Numbered from the stretch's first letter, positions 1 through 10,233 are shown. The stretch is DNA of 63,102 nt from Actinomycetota bacterium (GCA_013178005.1 JABLXL010000025.1:1-63102); one strand, 5' to 3'. Notes: a model not told the origin generated them from the letters alone. Program-made: numbers and translations.

Positions 1-1864
1 TGGCGCGCTCCGCCACCACCGGACGGTCGGCGTGCACGTGGGTGGAGACGTCGCTCGAGGCGACCAGGGAGTTCACGTTGAGGGTCAGCCGGGACCGCCC
101 GGGCATGGTGAAGCTGTGCTCCTGGGTGTCCCCACCAGGCTTCATGAAGGTCACCTGGAGGGAGCAGGCATCGGGGTTGGGATTCTGGATCAGCACGTAC
201 TCCTCGAAGCCCCAGGCGGTGGTGCCCTCGGCCAGGTACCAGTCGGCGGAGGGACGGGGCTGGGAGTCGTTCCGGTAGACGGTGACGGTGTCCTCTCCAT
301 ACGTCGAGTACGAGGAGCCGGAGGCCACCGCCCGCACGGTTATCTCGCTGGCTCCGGTCCTCAACCCGGAGAGGTCGTAAGAGTCGAAAGTATGGCTCAC
401 GGAGCTGCCCGGGACCGGCAGGGCGTAGCTTTCAACCAGCTCTCCGTTTACCCAGAGCTCAAGATCAGTGATGGTGGCCCCGCTGGCCTGCGCGGAGGCG
501 GAGACCCTGCCCGCCTCCGGATACGAGTACTCCTGCGGGCTGGTGACGGTTACCAGAGGGGAGCGCAGCGATGCGTTAGCGTCAAGCAGACCCCACCCGT
601 AATACTCGTCGTATCCCGGCACCCCCAGGTCGCGCGCGCCGCTTTTAAGCCGTCGCCATATCTCGTCCGGAGACGCGGAGGGGTCCTGCGCCAGCAGGAG
701 CAATGCCGCGCCCGAGACATGGGGGGTGGCCTCCGAGGTGCCCGATCCGCGCTCATACCCGCCCCCCGGCGCAGGCCCTAAGATGCGTTCGCCGGGCGCC
801 ACCAGGTCCACGGTGGAGTTATGGTTGGAGAAAAGGGAGCGGTTCCCGGCCTGGTCGGTCGAACCAACCCCGATGACGTAGGGGAGTCCGGCGGGGTAAT
901 TCACGCGTTCGTCCCCCTCGTTGCCGGCCGCCGCTGCCAAAACGCACCCCCGTGAACGGGCGTATTCCACCGCGTCCGCTAGCGCCTGGGAATAGGTGTC
1001 CGAGGTGAGGCTCATGTTGATAACGTCCGCGCCGTAATTGGCCGCGTGCATGATGCTGTTGACCACGCTGTCGAGGTAACCCTCCCCGTCCGCTCCCAGG
1101 GCTTTGAGGGGCATCACCCTCGCGTGCCAGTCCAGCCCCGCCACTCCCGTGGAGTTGTCGGTGTTGGCGCAGGCCATCCCGGTTACCATGGTCCCGTGGC
1201 CGTTGTCGTCCCAGGGATCGGAATCGCCGTTGAAGTAGTCCCATCCTCCGCTGCGCCGGCCCGCGAGGTCGGGGTGGGTATAGTCCATGCCCGTGTCCAC
1301 CACCGCCAGGGTCAGCCCCGCCGAACCCCTCGACACATCCCACGCCTCTGGAGCCCGCACCCCGTATTCACCGCGGAGGTTCCACTGCTGAGTGTAAAGG
1401 GGGTCGTTGGGAACGGTTTCCGCCGCTTGGAAGACGACGTTCGGCTCCGCCAGCCTGACCAGGGGAGAGCCCAGCAACCGCCTCGCGGCCTCAAGCTCGT
1501 CCACCCCCGGCAGCAGGCGCAGGCGCACCGCCGTCGTCTCGGGTGCGGCGTCGACCCGCGCTGCGGCCGCGGCCTGTTCTCCGGCCAGCATTCCTGCGAA
1601 ATCAGCGCATAGTTCCGCAAGGCTCTCCCGGGAAGGCGACTCGAGGACTACCACCACCTCTCCCGGCAGGTAGCTGTCCTCGGGGTAGTTCGCGGCTACC
1701 AGCCTGGCCAGCGCGACCGCCTTGCCGTCCACGTCCCAGTTAGCGGCACGCCGCGATCCATCCGCCTGGGCGGTGAGAGCGCATGAGCATAAGGCCAGGG
1801 ACACCAGGCAGGCTAACACCGCCGAGCGCCTGGCTGCGCCTCGATTCTTGCCTCCACCCGTCAA
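1..1864 (-). CDS. Secreted subtilisin-like serine protease (S8), C-terminus beyond window edge
   Basis: Extracellular subtilase; 621 codons are visible and the gene runs off the left edge. The TTG start at 1864 is chosen because GGAAGGGG lies about 6 nt upstream. Residues 1 to about 34 form a signal peptide (basic start, hydrophobic core, ALTAQA before the cleavage site). A propeptide-like region follows. The peptidase domain carries the catalytic triad: D190 in VVDTG, H223 in GHGT and S377 in GTSEATP. An Ig-like beta domain follows at about 425-535, then a domain opening with WYLAEGTT at 542-549, a motif I associate with large secreted proteins of uncultured actinobacteria. The substrate is unknown. 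It is the last gene on this strand after murA and is probably transcribed separately. Confidence 0.93.
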   Translation of the reverse strand, partial: MTGGGKNRGAARRSAVLACLVSLALCSCALTAQADGSRRAANWDVDGKAVALARLVAANYPEDSYLPGEVVVVLESPSRESLAELCADFAGMLAGEQAAAAARVDAAPETTAVRLRLLPGVDELEAARRLLGSPLVRLAEPNVVFQAAETVPNDPLYTQQWNLRGEYGVRAPEAWDVSRGSAGLTLAVVDTGMDYTHPDLAGRRSGGWDYFNGDSDPWDDNGHGTMVTGMACANTDNSTGVAGLDWHARVMPLKALGADGEGYLDSVVNSIMHAANYGADVINMSLTSDTYSQALADAVEYARSRGCVLAAAAGNEGDERVNYPAGLPYVIGVGSTDQAGNRSLFSNHNSTVDLVAPGERILGPAPGGGYERGSGTSEATPHVSGAALLLLAQDPSASPDEIWRRLKSGARDLGVPGYDEYYGWGLLDANASLRSPLVTVTSPQEYSYPEAGRVSASAQASGATITDLELWVNGELVESYALPVPGSSVSHTFDSYDLSGLRTGASEITVRAVASGSSYSTYGEDTVTVYRNDSQPRPSADWYLAEGTTAWGFEEYVLIQNPNPDACSLQVTFMKPGGDTQEHSFTMPGRSRLTLNVNSLVASSDVSTHVHADRPVVAERA

Positions 1865-2296
1865 CTCGATCCCCTTCCTTTCTCCCCCTTTATCGCAGCC
1901 CGGCGCTTAATCCGATTCCCACCGCCCAGCCCCTGGACAGGATATCCTCGTCGTTGTGGCGCATGCAAACCTACACATACCCTCCCGTGCCGAGGGATCC
2001 CTTCAGCGCGAATGCGCAGCCTTTCCGAATGCGCGTGTCGGCTTGCCGCTTTCGAACGCTCCATCCGCCGCCCCACGAGCAGCCCGCCGAGTCCCAGCCT
2101 CCGAAAACTCTTTTAGTGGATACGCGCGAAAGCTCATAAACCATAACGCGCCTCGGGCCGACGGATAACGCGCGCCCAGGGAAAGGCAATTCCCTGGTGC
2201 CAGCGCGGATTTCGTCGCGGCGGCTTCGGATTCCTGCCTGGGAGAGCACATCGCTCGTGGCGGACCTGTCCGGTCCCCAGCGGCAGCGGATCGCGG
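1865..2296. other. Intergenic region with a decayed repeat
   Basis: No convincing gene. Around 2196-2220 the sequence GGTGCCAGCGCG followed by TTTCGTCGCGG resembles the core of the 135-bp units at 50506-51062, so this may be an eroded member of that family. No clear terminator was found between murA and the protease. Confidence 0.4.
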
Positions 2297-3559
2297 TTAA
2301 TCCGCTTCCTCCCTGCGTATATCGGCCCCGAGGGCGGACAGCTTTTCCTCCAGCCTCTCGTATCCCCGGTCCACGTGATGTATGTCCAGTACGTGCGTCT
2401 CCCCTTCCGCCGCCAGCCCGGCCAGCACCAGTGCCGCCCCGGCCCTCAGGTCGGGAGCGCTCACCTCCGCCCCGCTCAACCTCCCCACCCCCTTCACGAT
2501 GGCATGGTGGCCTTCGATGGAGATGTCGCACCCCATGCGGTTGAGCTCGTCCACGAACATAAAGCGGCTCTCGAACACGTTCTCCGTGACCACGCTGATG
2601 CCTTCGGCCAGGCTCAGGAGCACCATCATCTGGGGCTGCAGGTCGGTGGGAAACCCAGGGTAGGGAAGGGTGGCGAGATCGACCGAGCGGTAATCGCCCT
2701 CTCCTTTCACGCGGATGCCGCCGTCCGCGTTCTCGGCCACCACCCCCGCATCGCGCAATTTCTCCAGGGGCATCCCGAGGTGAAGGGGGTCTGCTCCCTC
2801 GATGACCACGTCGCCCCCCGTCACCGCCGCGGCCACCGCCAGGGTTCCCGCCTCGATACGGTCCCCGACGGCCGTGTGCTCTACCCCGTGCAAGGGGGTC
2901 GGCCCCGTGACCTCCACCACCGGCGTGCCGGAACCCTCGATATGGGCGCCCATGGAAACCAGGAAAGAGATGAGGTCCTGTATCTCCGGCTCGCGCGCGG
3001 CGTTCTCTATGCGCGTGGTCCCCTCCGCCCCCACCGCCGCCATGACCAGGTTCTCGGTCGCGCCCACGCTGGGAAAATCCAGTAAGATGTTCGCTGCCTT
3101 GAGTTTTGTTGCTCGGGCGCGCACGTAGCCATGCTCGGTGGTGATCTCCGCGCCCATCTCCGCCAGCCCCTTGAGGTGCATGTCGATCTTTCGCGAGCCT
3201 ATGTTGCACCCGCCGGGGATGGCCACCGAAGCCTCGCCCCAGCGCGCCACCAGCGGGCCGAGGACGACGATGGACGCGCGCATGCGCCGCACCAGGTGGT
3301 AGGGCGCCTCCCGGAAGGCGAAATCGCCGGCCCGGATGCGCAGCGAATCTCCTTCCCTCTCGACCCCGGCCCCCAGGTGCCGCAGCACCTCGGACATTAT
3401 CTCCACGTCGGCGATGCGGGGGGCGTTGTGGATGACGCATTCCTCGGGGGTGAGCAGGCTCGCGGCCATCAGCTTGAGCACGGAGTTCTTGGCCCCGCCC
3501 ACGCGGACCCTGCCCCGCAGGGGGATCCCTCCCCTTATCACGAATTTACTTTCCACCAT
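2297..3559 (-). CDS. murA: UDP-N-acetylglucosamine 1-carboxyvinyltransferase
   Basis: First committed step of peptidoglycan synthesis: transfers enolpyruvate from PEP to UDP-GlcNAc in the cytoplasm. At 420 aa it has normal family length. K24 in GGAKNS and the catalytic, fosfomycin-sensitive C118 in PGGCNIG are both present, and the two-lobed EPSP-synthase-like fold is full length. No clear Shine-Dalgarno precedes the ATG at 3559. Immediately upstream lie tandem copies of a dispersed repeat. It follows the V-type ATPase operon on the same strand, the position murA often holds behind F-type atp operons in actinobacteria. Confidence 0.97.
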   Translation of the reverse strand: MVESKFVIRGGIPLRGRVRVGGAKNSVLKLMAASLLTPEECVIHNAPRIADVEIMSEVLRHLGAGVEREGDSLRIRAGDFAFREAPYHLVRRMRASIVVLGPLVARWGEASVAIPGGCNIGSRKIDMHLKGLAEMGAEITTEHGYVRARATKLKAANILLDFPSVGATENLVMAAVGAEGTTRIENAAREPEIQDLISFLVSMGAHIEGSGTPVVEVTGPTPLHGVEHTAVGDRIEAGTLAVAAAVTGGDVVIEGADPLHLGMPLEKLRDAGVVAENADGGIRVKGEGDYRSVDLATLPYPGFPTDLQPQMMVLLSLAEGISVVTENVFESRFMFVDELNRMGCDISIEGHHAIVKGVGRLSGAEVSAPDLRAGAALVLAGLAAEGETHVLDIHHVDRGYERLEEKLSALGADIRREEAD

Positions 3560-3577
3560 GACAACGAGATGATATCA

Positions 3578-3763
3578 CCCCCGCCGTCCCCGGGACAGGC
3601 CCGGAATGGGCGGCCTCCCGATCTTTTTCAACCCGGAAAGCGCCAGTGGAGACGATACAGCACCCATCGCCCCCGCCGTCCCCGGGACAGGCCCGGAATG
3701 GGCGGCCTCCCGATCTTTTTCAACCCGGAAAGCGCCAGTGGAGACGATACAGCACCCATCGCC
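3578..3763. repeat. Two tandem copies of a 92-bp repeat (dispersed family A)
   Basis: Copy 1 spans 3578-3669 and copy 2 spans 3670 to about 3763, essentially identical. The core (GGGCGG, CTCCCGATC, TTTTTC, ACCCGGAAAGCGCC, GAGACGATAC) recurs in diverged form at 42272-42365 and 59364-59462. A partial tail of a further copy (GATGATATCACCCCC) abuts murA. The ORFs inside are low-complexity by-products and are not called as genes. Confidence 0.85.
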
Positions 3764-3918
3764 GAAACCAGCCGGCGGGATCCCAGGCGGAGGTGTGAGC
3801 CGGCGTGTCGAGGTAGCGTTCCCACGCGCCTGCGACATCACGGTGAGGGAGGCGTATAGGTAAAAGCCCTCCGGCACGCCGCTGCGCGCTACTACGCACG
3901 GTACTTGAACCTCATCTC

Positions 3919-4072
3919 TATGTCTGAATCGCGATAATGACGGGACAAGAGCGCACCACTGCGCCAGGCCGCTGTCGGGCCATGAGTTTTGCCTGCATAT
4001 GTGAATCGCAATAACAATAATTAGGAAAGAGCAAGAATACGCCGCTGCGCGAGGCCGCGATCAGGCCTTGAG
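3919..4072. repeat. Degenerate direct repeat of the atpD 3' end
   Basis: The segment about 3997-4072, which includes the last codons and stop of the subunit D gene, is echoed at about 3919-3986. Shared blocks are TATGT-TGAATCGC-ATAA, GAGC and GCGC-AGGCCGC. Many substitutions separate the copies, so this is an old duplication. The rest of 3764-4060 shows no gene. Confidence 0.5.
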
Positions 4073-4720
4073 CCTCTCCAGGCGGGCCTCCTCCTTGCGC
4101 TCCAAGGCCTTCTTCACCTTCTTGAGGCGGAAGATGTCCTCGCGCGCCCGCTCCTCGAGGCTCATCTGGATGAACTTGATCTGTTCGTCGTAGTCTGGGA
4201 TGACGATATTCTCCAAAGCGTTGACGCGCCGGTTGGTCTTGCGCAGCTCCTCCCCCAGCCGGCGCAGGCGGGTCTCGATATCCGCCGATTCGATGATCAC
4301 GTCGATGATCTCCTCGAACTTTTCCGCCGCCGCGTCCACCCGGCTGGAGACGCCGGTGATGCTGTAGCCGCGCTTGAGGACGCTGCGCATGGTGCTCTGG
4401 CCCTTGCGTATCACGGGTATGGGGACTCCCATGACGTGGGTGCCGGTTATATCCACCAGCACCTCACCCTGGGTGGCATAGGAAGCGGAGCGAACCTCCG
4501 GGCCCCCGTCCTTGGCCTTGGCCATCGCCAGGTCGAACTGGGCATCGGCGGTCACCCTCTCCAGGCGCAGCGACAGGCGCATGGTCTCGTCGATGATGGG
4601 CATGAACTCCGCCAGCAGGGCGTCGCGCTTGCGCTTGAGCAGGTTCATGCCCTGCTCGGCCAGGGTGCGGTTGGCCTTGCGCTTCAGCAGCTCGCTCCTG
4701 GTGGGATGTACCTGCTCCAT
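4061..4720 (-). CDS. atpD: V/A-type ATPase subunit D (central stalk)
   Basis: Central-axle subunit of the rotary V/A-type ATPase, linking the A3B3 head to the membrane ring. It is 219 aa, typical for the family. It begins with the conserved PTRSELLKRK segment, and most of the chain is two long charged coiled-coil helices, with a variable region near residues 75-120. It is the last gene of the operon, 33 bp after subunit B. Its 3' end is partly duplicated downstream. Confidence 0.95.
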   Translation of the reverse strand: MEQVHPTRSELLKRKANRTLAEQGMNLLKRKRDALLAEFMPIIDETMRLSLRLERVTADAQFDLAMAKAKDGGPEVRSASYATQGEVLVDITGTHVMGVPIPVIRKGQSTMRSVLKRGYSITGVSSRVDAAAEKFEEIIDVIIESADIETRLRRLGEELRKTNRRVNALENIVIPDYDEQIKFIQMSLEERAREDIFRLKKVKKALERKEEARLERLKA

Positions 4721-4753
4721 GTCCTTTTACCGCCCGCCTTCCTGCCGATGCGA

Positions 4754-6175
4754 TCAACCCTCGGTGGCGGCGAACTCCTCCGCCGCTTCGGGGTTGTAGT
4801 ACTTGTCGATGTACTCCGTCTTGATGCGCTTGATGGACTCCCTGGGCATCATGCTGATGAGCTTCCACCCCAGCTCCAGGGTCTGCTCAAGCTCCCGGTT
4901 CTCGTCCTTCTGGTCCAGGTAGTTCTGCTCGAAGGCGTCGGCGAACTTTAAGGCCATACGGTCCTGGTCGGTCAGGGCTTCCTCGCCCACGATGGCCACC
5001 AGGCGCCGCAGGTCGACTCCCTCGGCGTAGTAGGCGTAGAGCTGGTCGGCCACCCCGCGGTGGTCTCCCCGCGTCCTCCCCTCACCGATGCCCAGGTTCA
5101 TGAGGCGGGAAAGGCAGGGCAGCACGTCTATGGGCGGGAAGATGCCGCGCCGGTGCAACTGGCGCGAGAGCACGATCTGCCCCTCGGTGATGTATCCCGT
5201 GAGGTCGGGGATGGGGTGGGTGATGTCGTCGTCGGGCATGGCCAGGATGGGCACCTGGGTGACTGAACCCGGCTTGCCCTTGATGCGTCCCGCCCTCTCG
5301 TAGATGGAGGCCAGGTCGGTGTACATGTAACCGGGGTACCCGCGCCTGCCCGGCACCTCCTCGCGGGCGGTGGAGATCTCGCGCAGGGCCTCGCAGTAGT
5401 TGGTCATGTCGGTGAGGATCACCAGCACCTGCATGTCGTGCTCGAAGGCCAGGAACTCGGCCACGGTTAGGGCGCAGCGCGGGGTGAGAAGCCGCTCCAC
5501 CGTGGGGTCGTCGGCGAGGTTGAGGAAGAACACCACCCTCTCCAGGGCCCCGGACTTGGCGAAGCTGTCCTGGAAGAAGGAGGCCTCCCGGCGCGTGATG
5601 CCCATGGCCGCGAAGATGATGGCGAACTCCTCCCCGCCCAGGATCTTGGCGTTGCGCACGATGGCCGCGGCCAGCTCGTTTCCGGGCAGCCCGGCTCCGG
5701 AGAAGATGGGCAGCTTCTGGCCGCGTACCAGGGTGTTCAACCCGTCGATGGCGGATATGCCCGTCTGGATGAAATCGCGCGGCTCCTCGCGGCTCCATGG
5801 GTTGATGGGGGAGCCGGTGATCTCCCGCTCCTCCTCCGGGAACACCTCCGGCCCGCCGTCTATGGGCTGGCCCATGCCGTTGAGGATACGTCCGAGGAGG
5901 TTGACGGAGCAGGGCATCTTGGCCACCTCACCCCGGAAACGCACGTTGGTCTTGTCCACGTCCAGGCCGGCCGTGGGGCCGAAGACCTGCACCACCGCCA
6001 GCTCCCCGGCGAGCTCGATGACCTGGCCGTACTTCACGGTTCCGTCGGCGGAGTGGATCTCCACCATCTCGTTGTAGGCGGCTCCCTTCACCTTGCTCAC
6101 GAAGAGCAGGGGTCCGGCGACCTCTCCCACGGTGCGGTATTCCGTGGTGGCCAGGAAAGCGCTACCGTTCGACAT
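4754..6175 (-). CDS. atpB: V/A-type ATPase subunit B (non-catalytic)
   Basis: Non-catalytic nucleotide-site subunit of the A3B3 hexamer. At 473 aa it has normal length. The P-loop position reads GAGLPGNE rather than GxxxxGKT, as expected for B subunits. Other conserved stretches are [10 protein letters not shown] and [11 protein letters not shown]. It begins 24 bp after the subunit A stop, which fits a 1:1 stoichiometry. Confidence 0.97.
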   Translation of the reverse strand: MSNGSAFLATTEYRTVGEVAGPLLFVSKVKGAAYNEMVEIHSADGTVKYGQVIELAGELAVVQVFGPTAGLDVDKTNVRFRGEVAKMPCSVNLLGRILNGMGQPIDGGPEVFPEEEREITGSPINPWSREEPRDFIQTGISAIDGLNTLVRGQKLPIFSGAGLPGNELAAAIVRNAKILGGEEFAIIFAAMGITRREASFFQDSFAKSGALERVVFFLNLADDPTVERLLTPRCALTVAEFLAFEHDMQVLVILTDMTNYCEALREISTAREEVPGRRGYPGYMYTDLASIYERAGRIKGKPGSVTQVPILAMPDDDITHPIPDLTGYITEGQIVLSRQLHRRGIFPPIDVLPCLSRLMNLGIGEGRTRGDHRGVADQLYAYYAEGVDLRRLVAIVGEEALTDQDRMALKFADAFEQNYLDQKDENRELEQTLELGWKLISMMPRESIKRIKTEYIDKYYNPEAAEEFAATEG

Positions 6176-6199
6176 CTTATCTCTCCCGTCCTCTTCCTC

Positions 6200-7948
6200 T
6201 TACCATTCGCCCAGCGCCCTCAGCTCGCGCTGCACGCGGTCCAGCAGGTCGGAGATCTTCTCCTCCGCTTCCTCCGAGGGGATCTCCTTCATGCGCGCGA
6301 TCTCGTTCTTTATGGGATGCTCCGTGGCCTGGCGCAGGGGCACGCCCTGCACCAGCACCTCCTCCAGGCAGTCGTAGTAGGCCAGGATGACCTTGAGCAT
6401 GAGGTACGCCTTGCGCAGGGAGCAGAAGGCGTCGGTGTCGGAGAAGGCGAACTGCTGCAGGAAGTCCTCTCTGAGCATGCGCGTGGTCTCCAGCACCGCC
6501 TTGGCGAAATCTGGCAGGGCGTCCGGTCCCACCAGTTGCACGATCTCCTGCAGCTCCACTTCCTTCTGCAGCAGGCTCATGGCCTTGTCGCGCAGCGTCC
6601 TCCAGTCCTCGGCTACGTTCTTTGTGTACCAGTCCTGGATCTGATCCAGGTATAGGGTGTAGCTCTTGATCCAGCTTATAGCGGGGAAGTGGCGGCGGTA
6701 GGCAAGGCTGGTGTCCAGGGCCCAGAAGGCGCCGGTGATGCGCAGGGAGTTCTGGGTCATGGGCTCTGAGAAGTCGCCGCCGGGGGGAGAAACCGCCCCG
6801 ATGGCGGTTATGGAGCCCATGCGCTCGTCGCTCCCCAGGCAAACCGCGCGCCCGCAGCGCTCGTAGAAGTCCGCAAGGCGGGTGGCGAGGTAAGCCGGGT
6901 AGCCCTCCTCTCCCGGCATCTCCTCCAGGCGCCCCGAGACCTCGCGCAGCGCCTCGCCCCAGCGCGAGGTGGAATCGGCCATCAGCGCCACGTTGTAGCC
7001 CATGTCGCGGTAGTACTCGGCGAGGGTGATGCCGGTGTAGATGGACGCCTCCCTCGCCGCCACGGGCATATTGGAGGTATTGGCCACCAGGATGGTCCGC
7101 TGCATAAGGGGAACGCCCGTCTTGGGGTCGATGAGGCTGGGGAACTCCGCCAGCACCTCGGTGATCTCGTTGCCCCTCTCGCCGCACCCTATATATATTA
7201 CTATGTCCGCATCCGCCCACTTGGCCAGGGTGGTCTCGGTCACCGTCTTGCCGGTGCCGAAACCTCCGGGGATGATGCTGTAGCCGCCCTGGGCGATGGG
7301 GAAGAAAGTGTCCAGGATGCGCGTGCCGGTGATGAAGGGAACGGTGGGGTTCTCCTTCTTTTTCACCGGCCTAGGCACGCGGGCGGGCCAGGTCTGGTGG
7401 AGCTTTATCTCCGCGCCTCCCTCCAGCACCACCACCGTCTCGTCGACGGTGAACTCGCCCTCCTTGACCTCCGCCACCCGGCCGGAGAGTCCCGGGGGCA
7501 CCATGATGCGGTGGGTTATGTGCGTGGTCTCCTGGACCTCTCCCACCACGTCGCCTTCCTGCACCTCGTCCCCCGCCTCCACCATGGGCTGGAAGGCCCA
7601 CTTGCGGTCACGCGGAAGGGCGACGGTGGTCACGCCGCGCACCACGAAATCGCCGTAATCCTCGGCGATGTCCGTGAGGCGCCGCTGGATGCCGTCGTAA
7701 ATGGAGGAGAGGAGGCCGGGTCCCAGCTCGAGGAGCAGGGGCTCCTCGGTGCACTCCACCTTCTCGCCCACCCTCAGTCCCGAGGTATCCTCGTAGACCT
7801 GCACGATGGCCACGTCCCCGTCCAGGCGCACCACCTCGCCGATGAGGCCAAGCTCCCCGACCCTCGCGATATCGTACATCTTGGCGCCGGACATCCCCTC
7901 CGCGCTGACCACGGGCCCGGATACCTTGGCAATGCTTCCTACGATCAT
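6200..7948 (-). CDS. atpA: V/A-type ATPase subunit A (catalytic)
   Basis: Catalytic ATP-hydrolysing or ATP-synthesising subunit of the V/A-type rotary ATPase. At 582 aa it matches the family and includes the bulge (non-homologous region) between about residues 110 and 190 that separates V/A-type A from F1 beta. Walker A is GGFGTGKT at 228-235, and the catalytic Glu lies in GERGNE at 257. The gene sits in a co-directional block, 82 bp after subunit F. Confidence 0.98.
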   Translation of the reverse strand: MIVGSIAKVSGPVVSAEGMSGAKMYDIARVGELGLIGEVVRLDGDVAIVQVYEDTSGLRVGEKVECTEEPLLLELGPGLLSSIYDGIQRRLTDIAEDYGDFVVRGVTTVALPRDRKWAFQPMVEAGDEVQEGDVVGEVQETTHITHRIMVPPGLSGRVAEVKEGEFTVDETVVVLEGGAEIKLHQTWPARVPRPVKKKENPTVPFITGTRILDTFFPIAQGGYSIIPGGFGTGKTVTETTLAKWADADIVIYIGCGERGNEITEVLAEFPSLIDPKTGVPLMQRTILVANTSNMPVAAREASIYTGITLAEYYRDMGYNVALMADSTSRWGEALREVSGRLEEMPGEEGYPAYLATRLADFYERCGRAVCLGSDERMGSITAIGAVSPPGGDFSEPMTQNSLRITGAFWALDTSLAYRRHFPAISWIKSYTLYLDQIQDWYTKNVAEDWRTLRDKAMSLLQKEVELQEIVQLVGPDALPDFAKAVLETTRMLREDFLQQFAFSDTDAFCSLRKAYLMLKVILAYYDCLEEVLVQGVPLRQATEHPIKNEIARMKEIPSEEAEEKISDLLDRVQRELRALGEW

Positions 7949-8030
7949 TCCGACACTCTCCCGTCTCTAAACCGTCCTACCGCCAGATGATCTTAAACTC
8001 TCCCGTTCCGCGCGACGCGCCGGCCTCCGC

Positions 8031-8372
8031 CTACTCGCCCTCCCTGCCCCGCAGGGTGATGTCGAACCCTATGGCGCGGTGGATGAGCCGGGCGAGGTAC
8101 GCCCGCCTCTCTCCCGCCATCTCCACCGTCTCCTTGATGGGAAGGGGAATGACGATGGGCCGGTAGATGCTGTCGATCTTCTCCTGCGTCTTCTCGTCTA
8201 TGTTGTTGTAGAAATGCTCGTTCACCGCCAGTATGCCGGCGTTGGGGTCGTCCAGGAGGAGCTTGATCTTCTCCAGCGCCTCGTCGGGGTTCTCCGCCTC
8301 CACCACGCTGACGCCCGCCAGGCGGAAGCCGTCCGCCGTCTCCGGGTCGGTCACCACGATGGCCTTGTACAA
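8031..8372 (-). CDS. atpF: V/A-type ATPase subunit F
   Basis: Small regulatory central-stalk subunit (113 aa) with the expected Rossmann-like alternating fold and the YRPIVIPLP segment typical of NtpG/AtpF. It lies between subunits C and A in the order also seen in Thermus. Confidence 0.92.
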   Translation of the reverse strand: MYKAIVVTDPETADGFRLAGVSVVEAENPDEALEKIKLLLDDPNAGILAVNEHFYNNIDEKTQEKIDSIYRPIVIPLPIKETVEMAGERRAYLARLIHRAIGFDITLRGREGE

Positions 8373-8398
8373 GACTGCTCACCCCCCAGGGCGCGGGA

Positions 8399-9499
8399 TC
8401 ACCCGCCCCTTTTCTCCTCTCCCCACAACACCATCTCCTTGCGGATCTGGGACTCGATGAGCCCGATGCTCTTACCCCTGACGATGATGCGCAGGTTGGT
8501 GATTTCCAGGTATTTCCTCCACATGTACTCGATGATCACCCCGATGCCCAGGGGATCCTTGCCCATCTTGAGACAGGTCCGTATGATGTGCTTCTGCATC
8601 TCGTCCTCGAAGACGCTCTCGCCCTTCTCCTCGAAGGCCCTCCACGCGCCGGCGAGCGCCTCCTTGTAGGGCATCTTGTGGGAGAGCGTTTCGTAAACAC
8701 GCTCCGGTTGTCCCTGGGACATGATCCTGGCGAATTCCCCGGCGTTCTTGATGGTGCCGCCGGGAACGAAATAATCTTCGACGCGAAAGTCTTTCAACTC
8801 CAACCCGCAGATGCGCATGAGGGTGGCGATATTCACGGCGTCCACCTCCATGACCATCACCTCCCGCACCAGGGCGGTGTCCGCGTCACCTTGCCGCAGG
8901 ATCTTCCCCAGCTCCTGGTAGTGGAACCTGTCCAGGGCCAGCTCCAGCACGGAGAGATCGTGCTCGCGGAGGTACTCGGTGAGGTGGGCCATAAGGGCTT
9001 TGCCGTAAGGAATAGGCCATTCGCGCCCGAACACCACCATGGCGTCCATGGCCGCCCTGAGGTCGGGCTGCGCGATGATCTCCTCCAGGGTGACCAGGTC
9101 GATCGCTCCTATGGGGACCAGGTTCCTGGCTATCTCCGCCTTGGGGATGAGCGCGCGCATGCCCCTGAGGATGGTCTTTAGATTATAAGGATCCCAGCGG
9201 GATAGGAGCGCGTTGACAAGCTCCTCGGGTCTCCCGATGAAGAATTCCTTTATCTTGGAGAAGGTCCTGGCCAGGTTGCGGTTGAAGGCGCGGTCGATGG
9301 TGGTGGGACGCGCGCCCTCCAGCATGAAGTGCTCGATGTCCGGCCCGTACTCCGTGTTCTCCAGCACCGCCAGCGCCTGGTTGTAATCCGGCGCCTCCAG
9401 CAGTTCCTTGTACACGCGCGGCTCCAGCAGGCGCCCGGACATGGCGCGCACCCGCGCGTTGGCGTAGCTGTAGTCTTTAAGCGGTACCTGAACCATCAC
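8399..9499 (-). CDS. atpC: V/A-type ATPase subunit C (d-type socket)
   Basis: Funnel-shaped subunit that seats the central stalk on the proteolipid ring (homologue of eukaryotic subunit d). It is 366 aa, all-alpha, starting with YSYANARVRAMSGRLL, which is typical. It belongs to the same operon as E and F. Confidence 0.93.
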   Translation of the reverse strand: MMVQVPLKDYSYANARVRAMSGRLLEPRVYKELLEAPDYNQALAVLENTEYGPDIEHFMLEGARPTTIDRAFNRNLARTFSKIKEFFIGRPEELVNALLSRWDPYNLKTILRGMRALIPKAEIARNLVPIGAIDLVTLEEIIAQPDLRAAMDAMVVFGREWPIPYGKALMAHLTEYLREHDLSVLELALDRFHYQELGKILRQGDADTALVREVMVMEVDAVNIATLMRICGLELKDFRVEDYFVPGGTIKNAGEFARIMSQGQPERVYETLSHKMPYKEALAGAWRAFEEKGESVFEDEMQKHIIRTCLKMGKDPLGIGVIIEYMWRKYLEITNLRIIVRGKSIGLIESQIRKEMVLWGEEKRGG

Positions 9500-9564
9500 A
9501 TCATGCTTTCAACACGCCCTTCGACTCCGCAGGAAACGGCGCCCGCATACTGAAAGAGGGGGCC

Positions 9565-10176
9565 TTACCCCCCTCCCGCCGCGGCCTCCGCCTCATCCTC
9601 GTCGAAGAGGACCTTGGATACCTGCATGCGCAGCTTTTCCCGCGCCCGGTTGAGCCTCTCCTCCACGGTGTTGATCACCGTCACCCTCTCCGCGGCGTCG
9701 GAGACCACCGCCCCTCCCAGGGTGCGGATGTCGTCGCGGAGCTCGTAATCGATCCCCAGGCCGCGCATGATCCCTTCCGCGAGCTCACGATCAGCGGGGT
9801 CTACGCGCAACACTGCTTTGCCGCTGATACGCGTGAGGCCTTCCTTAACCAGGCCCTCCAGGATCGCAGGGTAATCCGAGCGCTCCCTCAACCCCTTGAG
9901 GTTGCTCTCGGCCTCCCGCAAGGCCTCCTCCGCCATTCTCTCCTTGGCGGAAATAACGGCGTTCTTCGCTTTCAGCCGGGCGGAGTAGAGCATGGACACG
10001 CTTTCGCTGCGGGCCTCGGCCTCCAACTTCTCAAGGCGGGAACGCCGGATGGCCTCGGCGTCGGCCTGGGCCCGATCCATGATCTGCTTGGCCTCCTGCT
10101 CCGCGCGCCGGAATATCTCACGGCATTCCTCCCGGCATTCGTCGTCCAGGGCCTGCAGGATGTCCTCTATAGACAT
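9565..10176 (-). CDS. atpE: V/A-type ATPase subunit E (peripheral stalk)
   Basis: Peripheral stator subunit. It is 203 aa: an N-terminal Glu/Arg/Ala-rich coiled coil (about 1-95) followed by a compact C-terminal globular domain. It should pair with the small coiled-coil protein encoded at the head of the operon (12594-13022). Confidence 0.92.
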   Translation of the reverse strand: MSIEDILQALDDECREECREIFRRAEQEAKQIMDRAQADAEAIRRSRLEKLEAEARSESVSMLYSARLKAKNAVISAKERMAEEALREAESNLKGLRERSDYPAILEGLVKEGLTRISGKAVLRVDPADRELAEGIMRGLGIDYELRDDIRTLGGAVVSDAAERVTVINTVEERLNRAREKLRMQVSKVLFDEDEAEAAAGGG

Positions 10177-10233
10177 GCCCTCACTTCCCGTCTGAACAAA
10201 TAGCGGCTCGTATTAGAGCCGGTCCGCCGACCT

